Shown in pieces: positions 10,932 to 20,280 of a stretch of DNA of 64,000 bases. Under the pieces are notes generated by a model. It ran no database searches and was not told the DNA's origin. It worked only from the letters and a program-made list of their open reading frames with translations. The position numbers were made by a program, and so were the translations under genes. Origin of the DNA: Bradyrhizobium symbiodeficiens (GTDB lineage: Bacteria > Pseudomonadota > Alphaproteobacteria > Rhizobiales > Xanthobacteraceae); NCBI RefSeq assembly GCF_002266465.3, contig NZ_CP029427.2, positions 1 through 64,000 on the forward strand, in the 5' to 3' direction. The first letter of the stretch is position 1, and every line of letters begins with the position of its first letter.

Positions 10932-12227
10932 TTGGCGCCCATCCAATACATCGTCGAGGGCGGTCACCGGCTCTCGGGCTCGATCGAGCCGTCAGGCAAC
11001 AAGAATTCCGCGCTGCCGATCATCGCCGCCGCGCTGCTCACCGAGCATCCGGTGACGCTGGAGAACGTGCCGCGGATCCGCGACACCGAGACGCTGGTCG
11101 AGCTGATCCGCTCGGTCGGTGCCTCCGCGGAATGGACCGGGCGCAATACGCTTCACATCCATGCCAAGAGCATCCGCGCCGCCGATCTCGACCCCGAGCT
11201 GTGCGTGCGTATCCGCGCCTCGATCCTGCTCGCAGGCCCCCTGCTCGCGCGCTGCGGCGAAGTGATGCTGCCACCGCCCGGGGGCGACGTCATCGGCCGC
11301 CGCCGACTCGACACGCATGTGCTGGCGCTGGAGCAGTTGGGGGCCAAGGTCACCGCGACCGACCGGCTCGAATTCCGTGCACCCAGGCTTGCCGGCGCGG
11401 ACGTGTTCCTGGACGAGCCAAGCGTCACCGCGACGGAGAACGCGCTGGTGGCGGCGGTTGCCGCCGACGGCGTCACCTATTTGCGCAACGCGGCCTCCGA
11501 GCCGCATGTGCAGGATCTCGCCAATTTCCTGGTCGCGCTCGGTGCGAAAATCGAGGGCATCGGCACCAACACCATGATCATTCATGGGCCGGCAACGCTG
11601 GGAGAAGCGACCTATCGGATCCAGCCCGACCACATCGAGGTCGGCTCGCTGATCGGGCTTGCCGCCGTGACTCGATCTCCCTTGCGCATCACCCGCGCCG
11701 GCGTCGAGCATCTGCGCTCGATCCGCATGGGGTTCGAGCGGCTCGGCATCGTCTGCCGCGTCGAGGGCGACGACCTGATCGTGCCGTCGAACCAGACGCT
11801 GAAGATCCAGGACGATTTCGGCGGCCACGTGCCGAAGCTGGAGGATCAGCCCTGGCCCGCCTTCCCGGCAGATCTGATGTCGATCGCGATCGTCACCGCC
11901 ACGCAATGCGAGGGCGTGATCCTGATGTTCGAGAAAATGTTCGAATCCAGGATGTTCTTCGTCGACAAGCTGATCGCGATGGGCGCGCGCATCGTGCTGT
12001 GCGACCCGCACCGCGCGATCATCGCAGGCCCCAGCCGCCTGCATGGCGCGACCATGACCTCGCCCGACATCCGCGCCGGCATGGCGATGCTGTTGGCCGC
12101 CGTGTGCGCCCAGGGCACGTCCACCATCAACAACGCCGACCAGATCGAACGCGGCTATGAACGCATCGAGGAACGGCTGAACGCACTGGGCGCGAAGATC
12201 AAGCGCGTGCCGGAGCGGAAGGGCTGA
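10932..12227 (+). CDS. murA: MurA-family UDP-GlcNAc enolpyruvyl transferase, Asp-type active site
   Basis: MurA transfers enolpyruvate from PEP to UDP-N-acetylglucosamine, the first committed step of peptidoglycan synthesis. The 431-residue length fits the family. Lys24 in SGNKNSALP corresponds to E. coli Lys22; FPADLMSI keeps the catalytic Asp region and RGYERIE the PEP-binding Arg region. At the catalytic Cys position (E. coli PGGCTIG) this protein has Asp119 in PGGDVIGRRRLD. Cys-to-Asp MurA enzymes are active and fosfomycin-insensitive in mycobacteria and chlamydiae. The start is a TTG at 10932, giving MAPIQYIVEGG; no ATG fits, and the Shine-Dalgarno is weak. A second, Cys-type MurA may exist outside the window. 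Confidence 0.88.
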   Translation: MAPIQYIVEGGHRLSGSIEPSGNKNSALPIIAAALLTEHPVTLENVPRIRDTETLVELIRSVGASAEWTGRNTLHIHAKSIRAADLDPELCVRIRASILLAGPLLARCGEVMLPPPGGDVIGRRRLDTHVLALEQLGAKVTATDRLEFRAPRLAGADVFLDEPSVTATENALVAAVAADGVTYLRNAASEPHVQDLANFLVALGAKIEGIGTNTMIIHGPATLGEATYRIQPDHIEVGSLIGLAAVTRSPLRITRAGVEHLRSIRMGFERLGIVCRVEGDDLIVPSNQTLKIQDDFGGHVPKLEDQPWPAFPADLMSIAIVTATQCEGVILMFEKMFESRMFFVDKLIAMGARIVLCDPHRAIIAGPSRLHGATMTSPDIRAGMAMLLAAVCAQGTSTINNADQIERGYERIEERLNALGAKIKRVPERKG

Positions 12228-12279
12228 GGCATCTTCTCCCTTCTGCCTTACGGCAGAAAGTGATGCGAAGCGCCTAGTA

Positions 12280-12374
12280 TCGTAGGGTGGGCAAAGCGAA
12301 GCGTGCCCACGCCTCTGTAGCAATATTGGAGAGATGGTGGGCACGGCGCAAGTGCGCCTTTGCCCACCCTACGA
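12280..12374. repeat. MITE-like inverted repeat
   Basis: Perfect 14-bp terminal inverted repeats, TCGTAGGGTGGGCA at 12280-12293 and TGCCCACCCTACGA at 12361-12374, bound a 95-bp element. The inner arms GCGTGCCCAC and GTGGGCACGGC extend the dyad. It lies between murA and the MATE gene and has no coding capacity. Confidence 0.75.
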
Positions 12375-12455
12375 GACCGAGCTCGCGGATAGAGCACCTC
12401 ACCCCTCGTTCTCACGGGCCATGTTTTCGTCGCGCGGCCGTGCTATTGACCCGCC

Positions 12456-13850
12456 ATGCTCGACACCGTGCGACATCAATCGCAGCCGCAAGCCGGCGTG
12501 CCGCCAAATCATCTCGCCGAAGAGTTCGTCGAGACGCTGCGGCTGGCTGTGCCGATGATGCTGACCCAGCTCGGCCAGATCGCGATGATCACGACCGATC
12601 TGGCGATGATCGGTCATCTCGGCGAGAATGCAGTCGCCGCGGCGGCGCTGGCGCACACGGTCTATTTCGTCAGCTTCACCTTCGGGCTCGGGCTGGTGAC
12701 CGCAGTATCGCCGCTGGCCGCACAGGCGTTTGGCGCGGGCGACGTCAAACGGCTTCGTCACGCCTTGCGCGTCGGCCTGTGGGTCTCGTTCCTGATCTCG
12801 CTGCCGATGATGGCTTCGCCACTCTACGGCGAAAGGATCCTGCTTGCGCTCGGCCAGGCACCGCAGTCGGCCGCGTTCGCCCAACGCTATCTGAACGGGC
12901 TGGCCTGGGGCATCGCGCCGGCACTCGGCTTCATCGCGCTGCGCAGCATGATGAGCGCAGTGAACCGGCCGCAGGCGCCGCTGTGGATCACGCTGGCGGC
13001 GATCCCGGTCAACGCCGTGCTGGTCTATGCCTTGATCCACGGCCTGTTCGGCCTGCCGGAGCTCGGCCTGTTCGGCGCGGGGCTTGCGACCACGATCGTC
13101 AACCTCGGCACCTTTCTCGCTGCGCTGGCCATCGCCGCATGGCGAAAGCCTTTTGCCGATTACCAGCCGCTTGCGCGGCTGTGGCGGATCGACTGGCCCC
13201 TGATGCGGCAGCTCATCGCGATCGGAGCACCGATCTCGTTCTCCCTTCTGCTGGAATACGGCTTGTTCTCGTCGGCCGCACTGCTGATGGGATTGATCTC
13301 GACGACGGCACTCGCCGCGCACCAGATCGCGCTCCAGGTCACGGCCGTGCTTTTCATGGTCCCGCTCGGCATCGGCATGGCCGCCACGGTGCGGGTCGGC
13401 CACGCATTCGGCCGCAACGACCAGGCCGCGGTGCGGCGTGCAGGCCTCGTCGCAACGCTGCTCGGGATCACGTTCGTTTCCGCGCTGACCGTCGCCATCA
13501 TCTTCGGCCGCTACGAGCTCGGGCGGCTGTTTTTTGGCCGCGGCGAGACCGGTGCGGCAACGGTCGAGCTGACCGCGACGCTGCTGCTGGTTGGCGCCAC
13601 TTTCTTCATTGCCGATGCGCTCCAGACCATCATGGGCGGGGCCCTGCGCGGCATCAATGACACCAGGATGACGCTGGTGTTCGCCGCGATCGGCTATTGG
13701 TGCGTCGGCTTTCCCATCGCCTGGTGGCTCGCTTTCCACGCCGATCTCGGCGCAGTCGGCGTCTGGATCGGACTGTCGATCGGCTCGTTCGTCTATGCCG
13801 GCTTGTTGATCTTGCGCTTCCGGATGCTGACGCGCAGAGTGGCGGCATGA
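12456..13850 (+). CDS. MATE family multidrug/cation antiporter
   Basis: The 464-residue protein is a multi-span (about 12) membrane exporter of the NorM type. These use sodium or proton gradients to expel drugs or organic cations. Typical MATE sequence includes RLAVPMMLTQLGQIAMITTD (about 28-47), SPLAAQAFGAGD in the first half and the matching VRVGHAFGRND in the second. The two halves therefore show the internal duplication expected of the family. Its stop overlaps the next start by ATGA, so it is probably translated in a unit with the DUF2867 gene and the isomerase-like gene. The substrate cannot be read from sequence. Confidence 0.92.
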   Translation: MLDTVRHQSQPQAGVPPNHLAEEFVETLRLAVPMMLTQLGQIAMITTDLAMIGHLGENAVAAAALAHTVYFVSFTFGLGLVTAVSPLAAQAFGAGDVKRLRHALRVGLWVSFLISLPMMASPLYGERILLALGQAPQSAAFAQRYLNGLAWGIAPALGFIALRSMMSAVNRPQAPLWITLAAIPVNAVLVYALIHGLFGLPELGLFGAGLATTIVNLGTFLAALAIAAWRKPFADYQPLARLWRIDWPLMRQLIAIGAPISFSLLLEYGLFSSAALLMGLISTTALAAHQIALQVTAVLFMVPLGIGMAATVRVGHAFGRNDQAAVRRAGLVATLLGITFVSALTVAIIFGRYELGRLFFGRGETGAATVELTATLLLVGATFFIADALQTIMGGALRGINDTRMTLVFAAIGYWCVGFPIAWWLAFHADLGAVGVWIGLSIGSFVYAGLLILRFRMLTRRVAA

Positions 13851-14347
13851 TCGGGACAGTCCACGAAGTCACGCCTGATGTCGATGCCGGCACGGTGCTG
13901 GCAGGTGCGCAGTTCATCGACGCGTTCCGTGTCGGGATTGGCGCAGCGGCTGTGAACGCGCGCGAGGCCTGCACGAGGATGGTGCTGCACGGGCCGCGCT
14001 GGATCGACGTGCTGATACGCCTGCGCAATATCCTGGTGAGTCCGTTCGGGCTGAAAACATCGGGCGAAGGCGCGCCGGCCCCGGGCGGGCTGATCGGCCT
14101 GTTTCCGGTGCTGAACGAGACGCCGGAGCGGCTGGTCGCCGGTTTTGACGATTCTCACCTCGATTTCCGCATCGTGGTCGATGTCGCGGGCACCGCGGCG
14201 GACCGCCAGGTGACCTCGACCACGCTGGTGCGGACGCATAATCTTCTGGGCCGTACCTACCTCGCCCTCATCATGCCCTTTCACAAGCTCGTCGTCCGCG
14301 CCATGATGCGGCGGATCGCGGAGCCGGCCGATGACCCTGTCAGTTGA
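13847..14347 (+). CDS. DUF2867 family protein
   Basis: This 166-residue protein begins MIGTVHEVTPDVDAGT and keeps the DUF2867-like pattern of a short hydrophobic centre and GLIGLFPVLNETPERLVAGF. The ATG overlaps the MATE stop by four bases, suggesting translational coupling. It overlaps the next gene by 17 bases. Family function is not established; the domain resembles lipid-binding START-like folds, which is only an inference here. An upstream frame starting at 13697 would overlap the MATE gene heavily and was rejected. Confidence 0.75.
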   Translation: MIGTVHEVTPDVDAGTVLAGAQFIDAFRVGIGAAAVNAREACTRMVLHGPRWIDVLIRLRNILVSPFGLKTSGEGAPAPGGLIGLFPVLNETPERLVAGFDDSHLDFRIVVDVAGTAADRQVTSTTLVRTHNLLGRTYLALIMPFHKLVVRAMMRRIAEPADDPVS

Positions 14348-14981
14348 TCTTTTCTTCTCCTTCCGCAGCCCGTTCAGTTATCTGGCGCTGCCAAAGACGC
14401 TCAAGCTCGTCAAAGAGTATGATCTCGCGGTGAACCTGCGGCCGGTCTATCCGCTCGCGGTGCGCGTGCCCGGCTTCTTCAAGAAGGCCAATCCGCAATT
14501 CGCGCGATATGTCGTGCTGGACTCTCGCCGCGTCGCAGAGCACGAGGGCATTGCATTCCGGTTTCCCCGCCCCGATCCGATCGTGCAGGATATGACGACG
14601 CTCGATGTCGCGGCCGAGCAGCCCTACATCCACCGCCTCACCCGCCTCGGCGCCTTGGCGCAGCTCGAAGGACGCTCGCTCGCATTCACCGACGCGATCG
14701 CGCGCGTGCTGTGGGACGGCTCGGTGGCGGGCTGGAACGAAGGCGATCACCTCGCGCGCGCCGCCGAGGCCGCGGGCTTCGATCTCGCCGCGATGGATGC
14801 CGCGATCAGCGCCGACCCGGATCGCTACGAACAGGTGATCGCGGAAAACGAAAAGCACCACGCCGCCTCCGGCCATTGGGGCGTGCCGACCTTCGTGTTC
14901 GAGAACGAGCCGTTCTTCGGCCAGGACCGCATCGATCTGCTGGTGTGGCGCATGCAAAGCAAGGGACTGACGAAGCGGTAG
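14331..14981 (+). CDS. 2-hydroxychromene-2-carboxylate isomerase / DsbA-like thioredoxin-fold protein
   Basis: The 216-residue product resembles GST-kappa/HCCA isomerases. These glutathione-dependent thioredoxin-fold enzymes act in aromatic degradation and related redox chemistry. FFSFRSPFSYLALP near the N-terminus supplies the characteristic active-site Ser region in place of a CxxC. GVPTFVFENEPFFGQDR near residue 183 supplies the cis-Pro motif and the substrate-side loop. It is the last gene of a three-gene overlapping unit with MATE and DUF2867. No naphthalene-type pathway is nearby, so the true substrate is open. Confidence 0.85.
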   Translation: MTLSVDLFFSFRSPFSYLALPKTLKLVKEYDLAVNLRPVYPLAVRVPGFFKKANPQFARYVVLDSRRVAEHEGIAFRFPRPDPIVQDMTTLDVAAEQPYIHRLTRLGALAQLEGRSLAFTDAIARVLWDGSVAGWNEGDHLARAAEAAGFDLAAMDAAISADPDRYEQVIAENEKHHAASGHWGVPTFVFENEPFFGQDRIDLLVWRMQSKGLTKR

Positions 14982-14982
14982 C

Positions 14983-16098
14983 TTACTCCGCCACACGCAC
15001 CGACTTGCCCGCCGCGGCCTCCGACCATTCGCCGACGACGCGGTCGAGATCGCAGAGATTTTGGTGCATCTGCTCCAGCGAGAAGCCGATGGCGAAGAAA
15101 CGCTCGGCGGTGTCGCCGGAATGGCCGCGGATCAGGCCGTCCTGGCGCACCGCGGCGACCGCCTCGGCGTAGTGCTGAAGCGCGACGTGGACAGGATGGA
15201 TCGGCGGCGCGCCGGCGCCCTGCCGCATGGCCGCGGCAGCCGATCGCAGGAAATGCGCGATAACGGTCGAGACTTCCGTCAACGGCCCCGCGAGCCGCGT
15301 CTGCACCTCGATCGGCAAAGGCACCACGGTGGCGCGGCCGATCATCACGACATCGTGGCGCAACCGCAGGACCGTTCGCAGCAGGGGGCCGGTGTCGGGC
15401 CCGCCCGACAGGCGCGCGGCGCGCTCGCGCTCGGCTTCGGCGCCAATCGCATTGAGCCCGACCATTGCGGTGCCGATGCCGTCCTGGATCCGGTGCAGCG
15501 CGTCGTTGTCGCGGCCGCGGGTGAGGCCCGCGAGCAGCTCGGTGAAGGCGTCCGCAATCAGCTCGAGCAGGATCGCCGCACTGGCACGGATCTGCCGTAT
15601 CGCGCGTGACGGCAGCACCAGGAATGAGACCAGCAATCCCGTGATGGCGCCGACCCCGACCTCGCTGACGCGGTCGATCGCCGAAGTCATGGGATCGGAA
15701 TGATGCATGGTCGGAACCAGCAGCACGATCACGGCTGTCACCGTGGCCGCACTCAAGCTCGGATTAATCGCGGCGATGAAGGCGAGCGGGGCGACGGACA
15801 GCACCAGCAATCCCAGAAGCCCGGCTTCGCTGGAGTAGGGGATCAGGATCGCGATGGCACCGCCATAGATGGCGCCGCCGATGGTGCCGAGCAAATAGTC
15901 GCGCGTCGCCTTCAGCGAGCGGCCGACGCTCATCTGGGTCACGATCAGCGAGGTCAGGACCGCCCAGAGCGGCAACAGCAGATGCAGCGCGGTGGCCAGC
16001 GCATAGGCCGCGGTCGCGGCCACCGTGACCCGGATCGCCAGGCCCAGCTGCGTCCGCCGCGACCTGACCAGTTCAAACAGCTTCCCCGCGAATGCCAT
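14983..16098 (-). CDS. FUSC-family inner membrane protein
   Basis: The protein has a hydrophobic N-terminal half and a helical cytoplasmic C-terminal half. It matches the fusaric acid resistance/aromatic acid exporter fold (FUSC, ArAE). The run from about residue 20 to 165 contains closely spaced membrane spans (for example AAYALATALHLLLPLWAVLT), including VTQMSVGRSLKATRDYLLGT. The start at 16098 (MAFAGKLFELVRSR, 371 residues) was chosen over two upstream starts because it begins at the amphipathic segment before the first span. No MFP or outer-membrane partner lies alongside. It converges with the isomerase-like gene. Confidence 0.82.
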   Translation of the reverse strand: MAFAGKLFELVRSRRTQLGLAIRVTVAATAAYALATALHLLLPLWAVLTSLIVTQMSVGRSLKATRDYLLGTIGGAIYGGAIAILIPYSSEAGLLGLLVLSVAPLAFIAAINPSLSAATVTAVIVLLVPTMHHSDPMTSAIDRVSEVGVGAITGLLVSFLVLPSRAIRQIRASAAILLELIADAFTELLAGLTRGRDNDALHRIQDGIGTAMVGLNAIGAEAERERAARLSGGPDTGPLLRTVLRLRHDVVMIGRATVVPLPIEVQTRLAGPLTEVSTVIAHFLRSAAAAMRQGAGAPPIHPVHVALQHYAEAVAAVRQDGLIRGHSGDTAERFFAIGFSLEQMHQNLCDLDRVVGEWSEAAAGKSVRVAE

Positions 16099-16222
16099 GG
16101 TCAAACGTCCCGGTCCGATCCTCTTGCAGCCAAGCAAAAGCATGGCTGATGCCCGCGGCCGCAAGGCCGCTTGAAAGGCCAAATCAGCCCGCCTAACTTG
16201 CGCGCCAAAACGAGGAAACACG

Positions 16223-17590
16223 ATGGCCCACGAAACCGCAACGCTCGCCGCCTATGTCTTCAATCTGAAATACCAGGATATTCCGGCGGAGGTGCTCGAT
16301 CGCGCAAAAGTGCTGACGCTGGATTTCCTCGGCAGCGCGATCCGGGCCCGCAGCGAGGCGGAATCGACCCCGTCGATCCTGAAGATGCTGGAGGCGCTCG
16401 CTCTCGACACCAAGGGCGAATCCACCGTGTTCGGCGACACCAAGACCTGGACCCCGGCGGTCGCGGCACTGCTCAACGGCGCGCTCGGCCATTCCCTCGA
16501 TTTCGACGACACCCATGCCGATTCCTCGCTGCATCCGAGTGCGCCGGTGGTTCCGGCCGCCTTCGCCGTCGGCGAGATGGTCGGTGCGTCCGGCCGCGAC
16601 GTGCTGACCGCGATCGTCGCAGGCTATGAGGTTTGCTGCCGGCTCGGCAATGCGCTCGATCCGACCTCGCATTACGCACGCGGCTTCCACCCGACTGCGA
16701 CCGCCGGCACCTATGGCGCGGCCGCGGCGGCGGGAAAATTGCTCGGGCTGTCCGAGCAGCAGATCATCGCTGCCTTCGGCGTCTCCGGCAGCCAGGCCGC
16801 GGGCTCGCTGCAATTCCTGGTCAACGGCGCCTGGAACAAGCGCTACCAGGTCGGCGCCGCCGCGATGAACGGCGTGATCGCCGCGACGCTGGCGCGCAAC
16901 GATTTCGTCGGCTCGGCCGAATCGGTCGAAGGCAAGCACGGTCTGCTCGCCGGCTATACCGACGATCCGCATCCCGACAAGGCGGTCGCCGGGCTCGGCA
17001 ACACCTATGAGACGATGAAGATCGGCGTGAAGCCGTATCCGAGCTGCCGCTACACCCATGCGGCGATCGACGCGCTGATCGCGATGCGGCGCGAGCACAA
17101 TCTGACACCCGACCAGGTCAAGCGCGTCGAGATCGGCCTGCACCGCAACGGCATCACGCTGACCGGCGATGCCGCGACCAAGCGGCACCCGACCTCGATC
17201 GTCGGCGGCCAGTTCTCAATGTTCTTCACCGGCGCGCTCGCACTCGACCAGGGCTCGTTCGGCTGGGACGATTACAACCGCCTCGGCGACGCCGCCATCG
17301 ACGCGCTCGCCAACAAGTTCGACGTGGTGCAGGACGATCGGCTCGAAGTCGGCCGCACGCACCCCTTCGGCGCGCGAGTCAGCATCACGACTGAGGATGG
17401 CGTGCATGAGCGGCTCTATGCCGATCCCTCCGGCGAGCCGAATTCGTTCCCGGACGCGCAGGCGATGCAGCAGAAGTTCCTGACACTGGCCCGGCCGGTG
17501 CTGAATGCACGGGCGGAAAAATTCGCCGACGCGATCATGACGCTGGAGCGATTCGATCGCGTCGCGCAGGCGACGGAGCTGGGGCGGTAA
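16223..17590 (+). CDS. MmgE/PrpD family protein
   Basis: The 455-residue protein belongs to the MmgE/PrpD fold, which includes 2-methylcitrate dehydratase and cis-aconitate decarboxylase. Family-type sequences include DFLGSAIRARSEAES, the active-site-like segment LGHSLDFDDTHADSSLHPSA (about 89-108) and KPYPSCRYTHAAIDA (about 271). No prpB/prpC or methylcitrate genes are adjacent, so a role in propionate metabolism is not supported by context. It stands alone, divergent from the FUSC gene, with a 124-base gap that would hold both promoters. Confidence 0.88.
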   Translation: MAHETATLAAYVFNLKYQDIPAEVLDRAKVLTLDFLGSAIRARSEAESTPSILKMLEALALDTKGESTVFGDTKTWTPAVAALLNGALGHSLDFDDTHADSSLHPSAPVVPAAFAVGEMVGASGRDVLTAIVAGYEVCCRLGNALDPTSHYARGFHPTATAGTYGAAAAAGKLLGLSEQQIIAAFGVSGSQAAGSLQFLVNGAWNKRYQVGAAAMNGVIAATLARNDFVGSAESVEGKHGLLAGYTDDPHPDKAVAGLGNTYETMKIGVKPYPSCRYTHAAIDALIAMRREHNLTPDQVKRVEIGLHRNGITLTGDAATKRHPTSIVGGQFSMFFTGALALDQGSFGWDDYNRLGDAAIDALANKFDVVQDDRLEVGRTHPFGARVSITTEDGVHERLYADPSGEPNSFPDAQAMQQKFLTLARPVLNARAEKFADAIMTLERFDRVAQATELGR

Positions 17591-17644
17591 TTAATAGAGT
17601 CGCGTTCGCGGTGCTCCACCCACCCCCGGAGGGTAAGTAGCACC

Positions 17645-19072
17645 TCAATTCACCCCTGCCATCTTCCCCTTCTCGCGCGTCGCTGCCACGACATCGCGGA
17701 CGAGATCGAATACGCCGTCCGCTTGCGGCGGCGCGTTCGGCGAGCGGCCGAGGCGGACGATCACCAGCCGCTCCGACGGAATCACGATGGTGTATTGCCC
17801 GATCGTGCCCTTGGCGAAGAAGGCATCGCGCGGCCAGCCGTGTGTGATGCGAAACTTCGCGCCAAAACTGTTGCCCTGATTGGTCCAGAAGCCAGCGCCG
17901 ATGCCGACCCAGGCGTTCGGCGTGGCCGTCGCGGAATAGTTCACCCAGCCCTCCGGCAGGATGCGTTTGCCGCCAGCGACGCCGTCATTGAGATAGAGCT
18001 GGCCGAAGCGCGCCCAGTCGCGCGCGGATGCGAGCATCTCGCTCGATCCTTCGATCGTGCCCGAGCCATCGAGCTGGAGCGTGACATGGCGCATGCCGAG
18101 CGGGGCAAACAATTCACGGCGCGCGAAGCGCAGCGCGTCTGCGGGACTGCCGCCCGCAGCAACGCGGATCAGATGCGAGAGGATGAGGGTGTTGCCGTCG
18201 TGATAGTTCCACGCCGTGCCGGGCACGGTCTTGAGCGGGATGCTCGCGGCATAGGCGGCCATGTCGGCCTCCACGAACTTCATCCGGTTGACCGGTTCGA
18301 AGGCCGAGCCAAGCGAGGCCTCCAGTGAGCTGCCAAGCGCAAGGCCCGCAGTGTGCCGCAACAACTGATCGAGGGTGATGGCATGACGTGGATCGTCAGG
18401 ATTTCTCCACGCGGCGACCGGTGCGGGCCCGTCGAGCTTCAATTTGCCCTGACGCACCAGCACGCCTGTCAGCGCCGAAATCACCGACTTCGTCATGGAG
18501 AAGCCGAGCAGCTGTGTCTCCGGTCCGATGCCGTCGGCGTAGCGCTCGGCGATGATGCGGCCGGCCTTCATCACGACGATGGCGCGGGTGCGGCGGTGAG
18601 GCGGCTGTGCGGGTTCGGTGAAGGCGCGGTCGAGCGCGGCTGACAGTCCCTCGCTTTGCGGCGACACCAGTCCCGGACCGGCGATCTCGGGGAGCAACGC
18701 CGTCTGCTTGTCGTCGGGCGGCAGCGCGACGTCGGTGATCCCCTCGCCGTGCTCCAGCGTGCAGCCGAGTCCTTCGCGATAGACGGCATGGCTGCGGCCG
18801 ATCCCGAACAGGGTCACCGTGACATCCTTGCGCGCGCGGTCGATTTGCAAATCCATCGCCCAGGTCAGGAGGCCGGTGCCCGGCATCGCGTCGGTGGTTT
18901 CGGCGAGGTCGCGCATGGGATCGAGGCCGGAGACGAAGGTCTCCGAGCAGAGCCTGTCGGCGATGAAGCCGGTCGCAACCTTCGGCACGTCGCGGGCGCG
19001 CGCCGCGCCGAACGCGAGGCCGGCACAGGCGATGGCGGTGGTGGCGAGGATGATCTTGCGGCGACGGGTCAC
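17645..19072 (-). CDS. Exported beta-lactamase-fold serine hydrolase
   Basis: This 475-residue protein starts with basic MTRRRKIILATTAIACAGLAFG and an AARARD junction, a likely Sec signal or anchor. The catalytic Ser-Lys pair is in GFSMTKSV (SxxK). WNYHDGN follows in the place of the YxN motif, and HGWPRDAFFAKGTIGQY supplies the KTG-like region. The fold is that of class C beta-lactamases, D-Ala carboxypeptidases and family VIII esterases. Substrate is unknown and antibiotic hydrolysis should not be assumed. It lies 146 bases downstream of the membrane-anchored AraC gene on the same strand. It converges with the MmgE/PrpD gene across a short hairpin-bearing gap. Confidence 0.85.
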   Translation of the reverse strand: MTRRRKIILATTAIACAGLAFGAARARDVPKVATGFIADRLCSETFVSGLDPMRDLAETTDAMPGTGLLTWAMDLQIDRARKDVTVTLFGIGRSHAVYREGLGCTLEHGEGITDVALPPDDKQTALLPEIAGPGLVSPQSEGLSAALDRAFTEPAQPPHRRTRAIVVMKAGRIIAERYADGIGPETQLLGFSMTKSVISALTGVLVRQGKLKLDGPAPVAAWRNPDDPRHAITLDQLLRHTAGLALGSSLEASLGSAFEPVNRMKFVEADMAAYAASIPLKTVPGTAWNYHDGNTLILSHLIRVAAGGSPADALRFARRELFAPLGMRHVTLQLDGSGTIEGSSEMLASARDWARFGQLYLNDGVAGGKRILPEGWVNYSATATPNAWVGIGAGFWTNQGNSFGAKFRITHGWPRDAFFAKGTIGQYTIVIPSERLVIVRLGRSPNAPPQADGVFDLVRDVVAATREKGKMAGVN

Positions 19073-19218
19073 GGGCTTTCTCCGGCTTCGGGGCGAGTGC
19101 GGGAGAGCAGGCCGGAGATCGGCGATACGCGCTCGCCGGATTTAAAAAATGACAACGTCGAAACTGACGGAAACTAGCCGATTTCGAAATTCCTATGTGA
19201 TTCCAATAGGCTAAAAAT

Positions 19219-20280
19219 CTACGCCGCGGTCACCTTGAGACGCCGGTATTCGGTCGGCGTCACACCCGTCACCGCCTTGAACGCGCGGTTGAAGGGGCCG
19301 AGCGACTGGAAGCCCGCATCCATCGCGATGGTGATGACGGGGACCTCGGCCTGTGCGGGATCGGCCAGCGCGGCCTTGGCCTCCTCGATGCGGTGGTTGT
19401 TCAGGAACACATTGAAGTTGCGGTAGCCGAGCCGCTGGTTGATCAACCGGCGCAGCCGATATTCCGGGATTTTCAGCCGGCCAGCGAGCACCCCGATGGT
19501 GATGTTCTCGTGGCGATAGATCCGCTCGTCCGCCATCAGGCGCATCAGGGCGTCGATGAGCTTTTGGTCGGCAGCATCCTCGGTCGCAGGCTGACTGAAA
19601 ACAATCGGTGGTTCGGGCTCCGCTGTGGCCGGAAACAGGTCCGCTCCGTCCACGCGCATCATGGCATAGACGATCGCCGCAACAGTACAGGTGAGCGCGC
19701 CGGCACTGACGGTTTCGGCGACATCGCCGACGTGGTAGCCGGCGGCGGCGATCTGGAGCACAGCGTTCAACCCGCCATAGAGCGCGATGGCGCAGACGAC
19801 GAAGACGCGAGCGCTGCGGCGGCGCTCGACCAGGTCGGCCGGCCAGGAGGCGATCATCTGCCCGACAGCAAGCACGATGAAACCGAGCACGATCAGATTG
19901 ACCACCGTCACCGAGAACCGCACATAGCCGCTGGGCGCAATCCAGACGCAGCCTGCGAAGCTGAAGGCCGCCACCAGCGCCCAGATGCATCCGTGCCACC
20001 AGCGGAGGCGAAATTCGTCGTCGAACAGGGAGCGCGTGAACAGCCAGAACACCACGATGTCGCCGGTCGACAGCGCGATCAGCGGCGCGTGCAGGAGCGG
20101 GATCGGTGACGTGACATCCACCGAATAGCTCGCCGCATGCGCGGCCGAACCGAGGGCAAAGGCGGTGGCGAGACGGGCCGCCAGCACGTTGCGGAAATCG
20201 GACACCAGCGACGTCGCCAGCATCAGCAGCAGCGCGACGGATGCAGCGCGGAAGGCAAGCTCGGTTGCGGCAAGTGTCAT
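19219..20280 (-). CDS. AraC-family regulator with a multi-span membrane domain
   Basis: The C-terminal third of this 353-residue protein is an AraC-type double helix-turn-helix, with ITIGVLAGRLKIPEYRLRRL and AMDAGFQSLGPFNRAFK ending in GVTPTEYRR. The first 230 residues are strongly hydrophobic and read as six or seven membrane spans. This is therefore a membrane-embedded one-component regulator. The ATG at 20280 overlaps the stop of a 50-codon upstream frame by ATGA. The hydrolase gene downstream and that small frame are the natural candidates for co-transcription. The signal sensed is unknown. Confidence 0.88.
   Translation of the reverse strand: MTLAATELAFRAASVALLLMLATSLVSDFRNVLAARLATAFALGSAAHAASYSVDVTSPIPLLHAPLIALSTGDIVVFWLFTRSLFDDEFRLRWWHGCIWALVAAFSFAGCVWIAPSGYVRFSVTVVNLIVLGFIVLAVGQMIASWPADLVERRRSARVFVVCAIALYGGLNAVLQIAAAGYHVGDVAETVSAGALTCTVAAIVYAMMRVDGADLFPATAEPEPPIVFSQPATEDAADQKLIDALMRLMADERIYRHENITIGVLAGRLKIPEYRLRRLINQRLGYRNFNVFLNNHRIEEAKAALADPAQAEVPVITIAMDAGFQSLGPFNRAFKAVTGVTPTEYRRLKVTAA

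Noticed and set aside
17610..17644. Weak hairpin GGTGCT/AGCACC between the MmgE/PrpD gene and the hydrolase
   Set aside because: Only 6 bp of outer stem with a large loop and no T-run; not enough to call a terminator.
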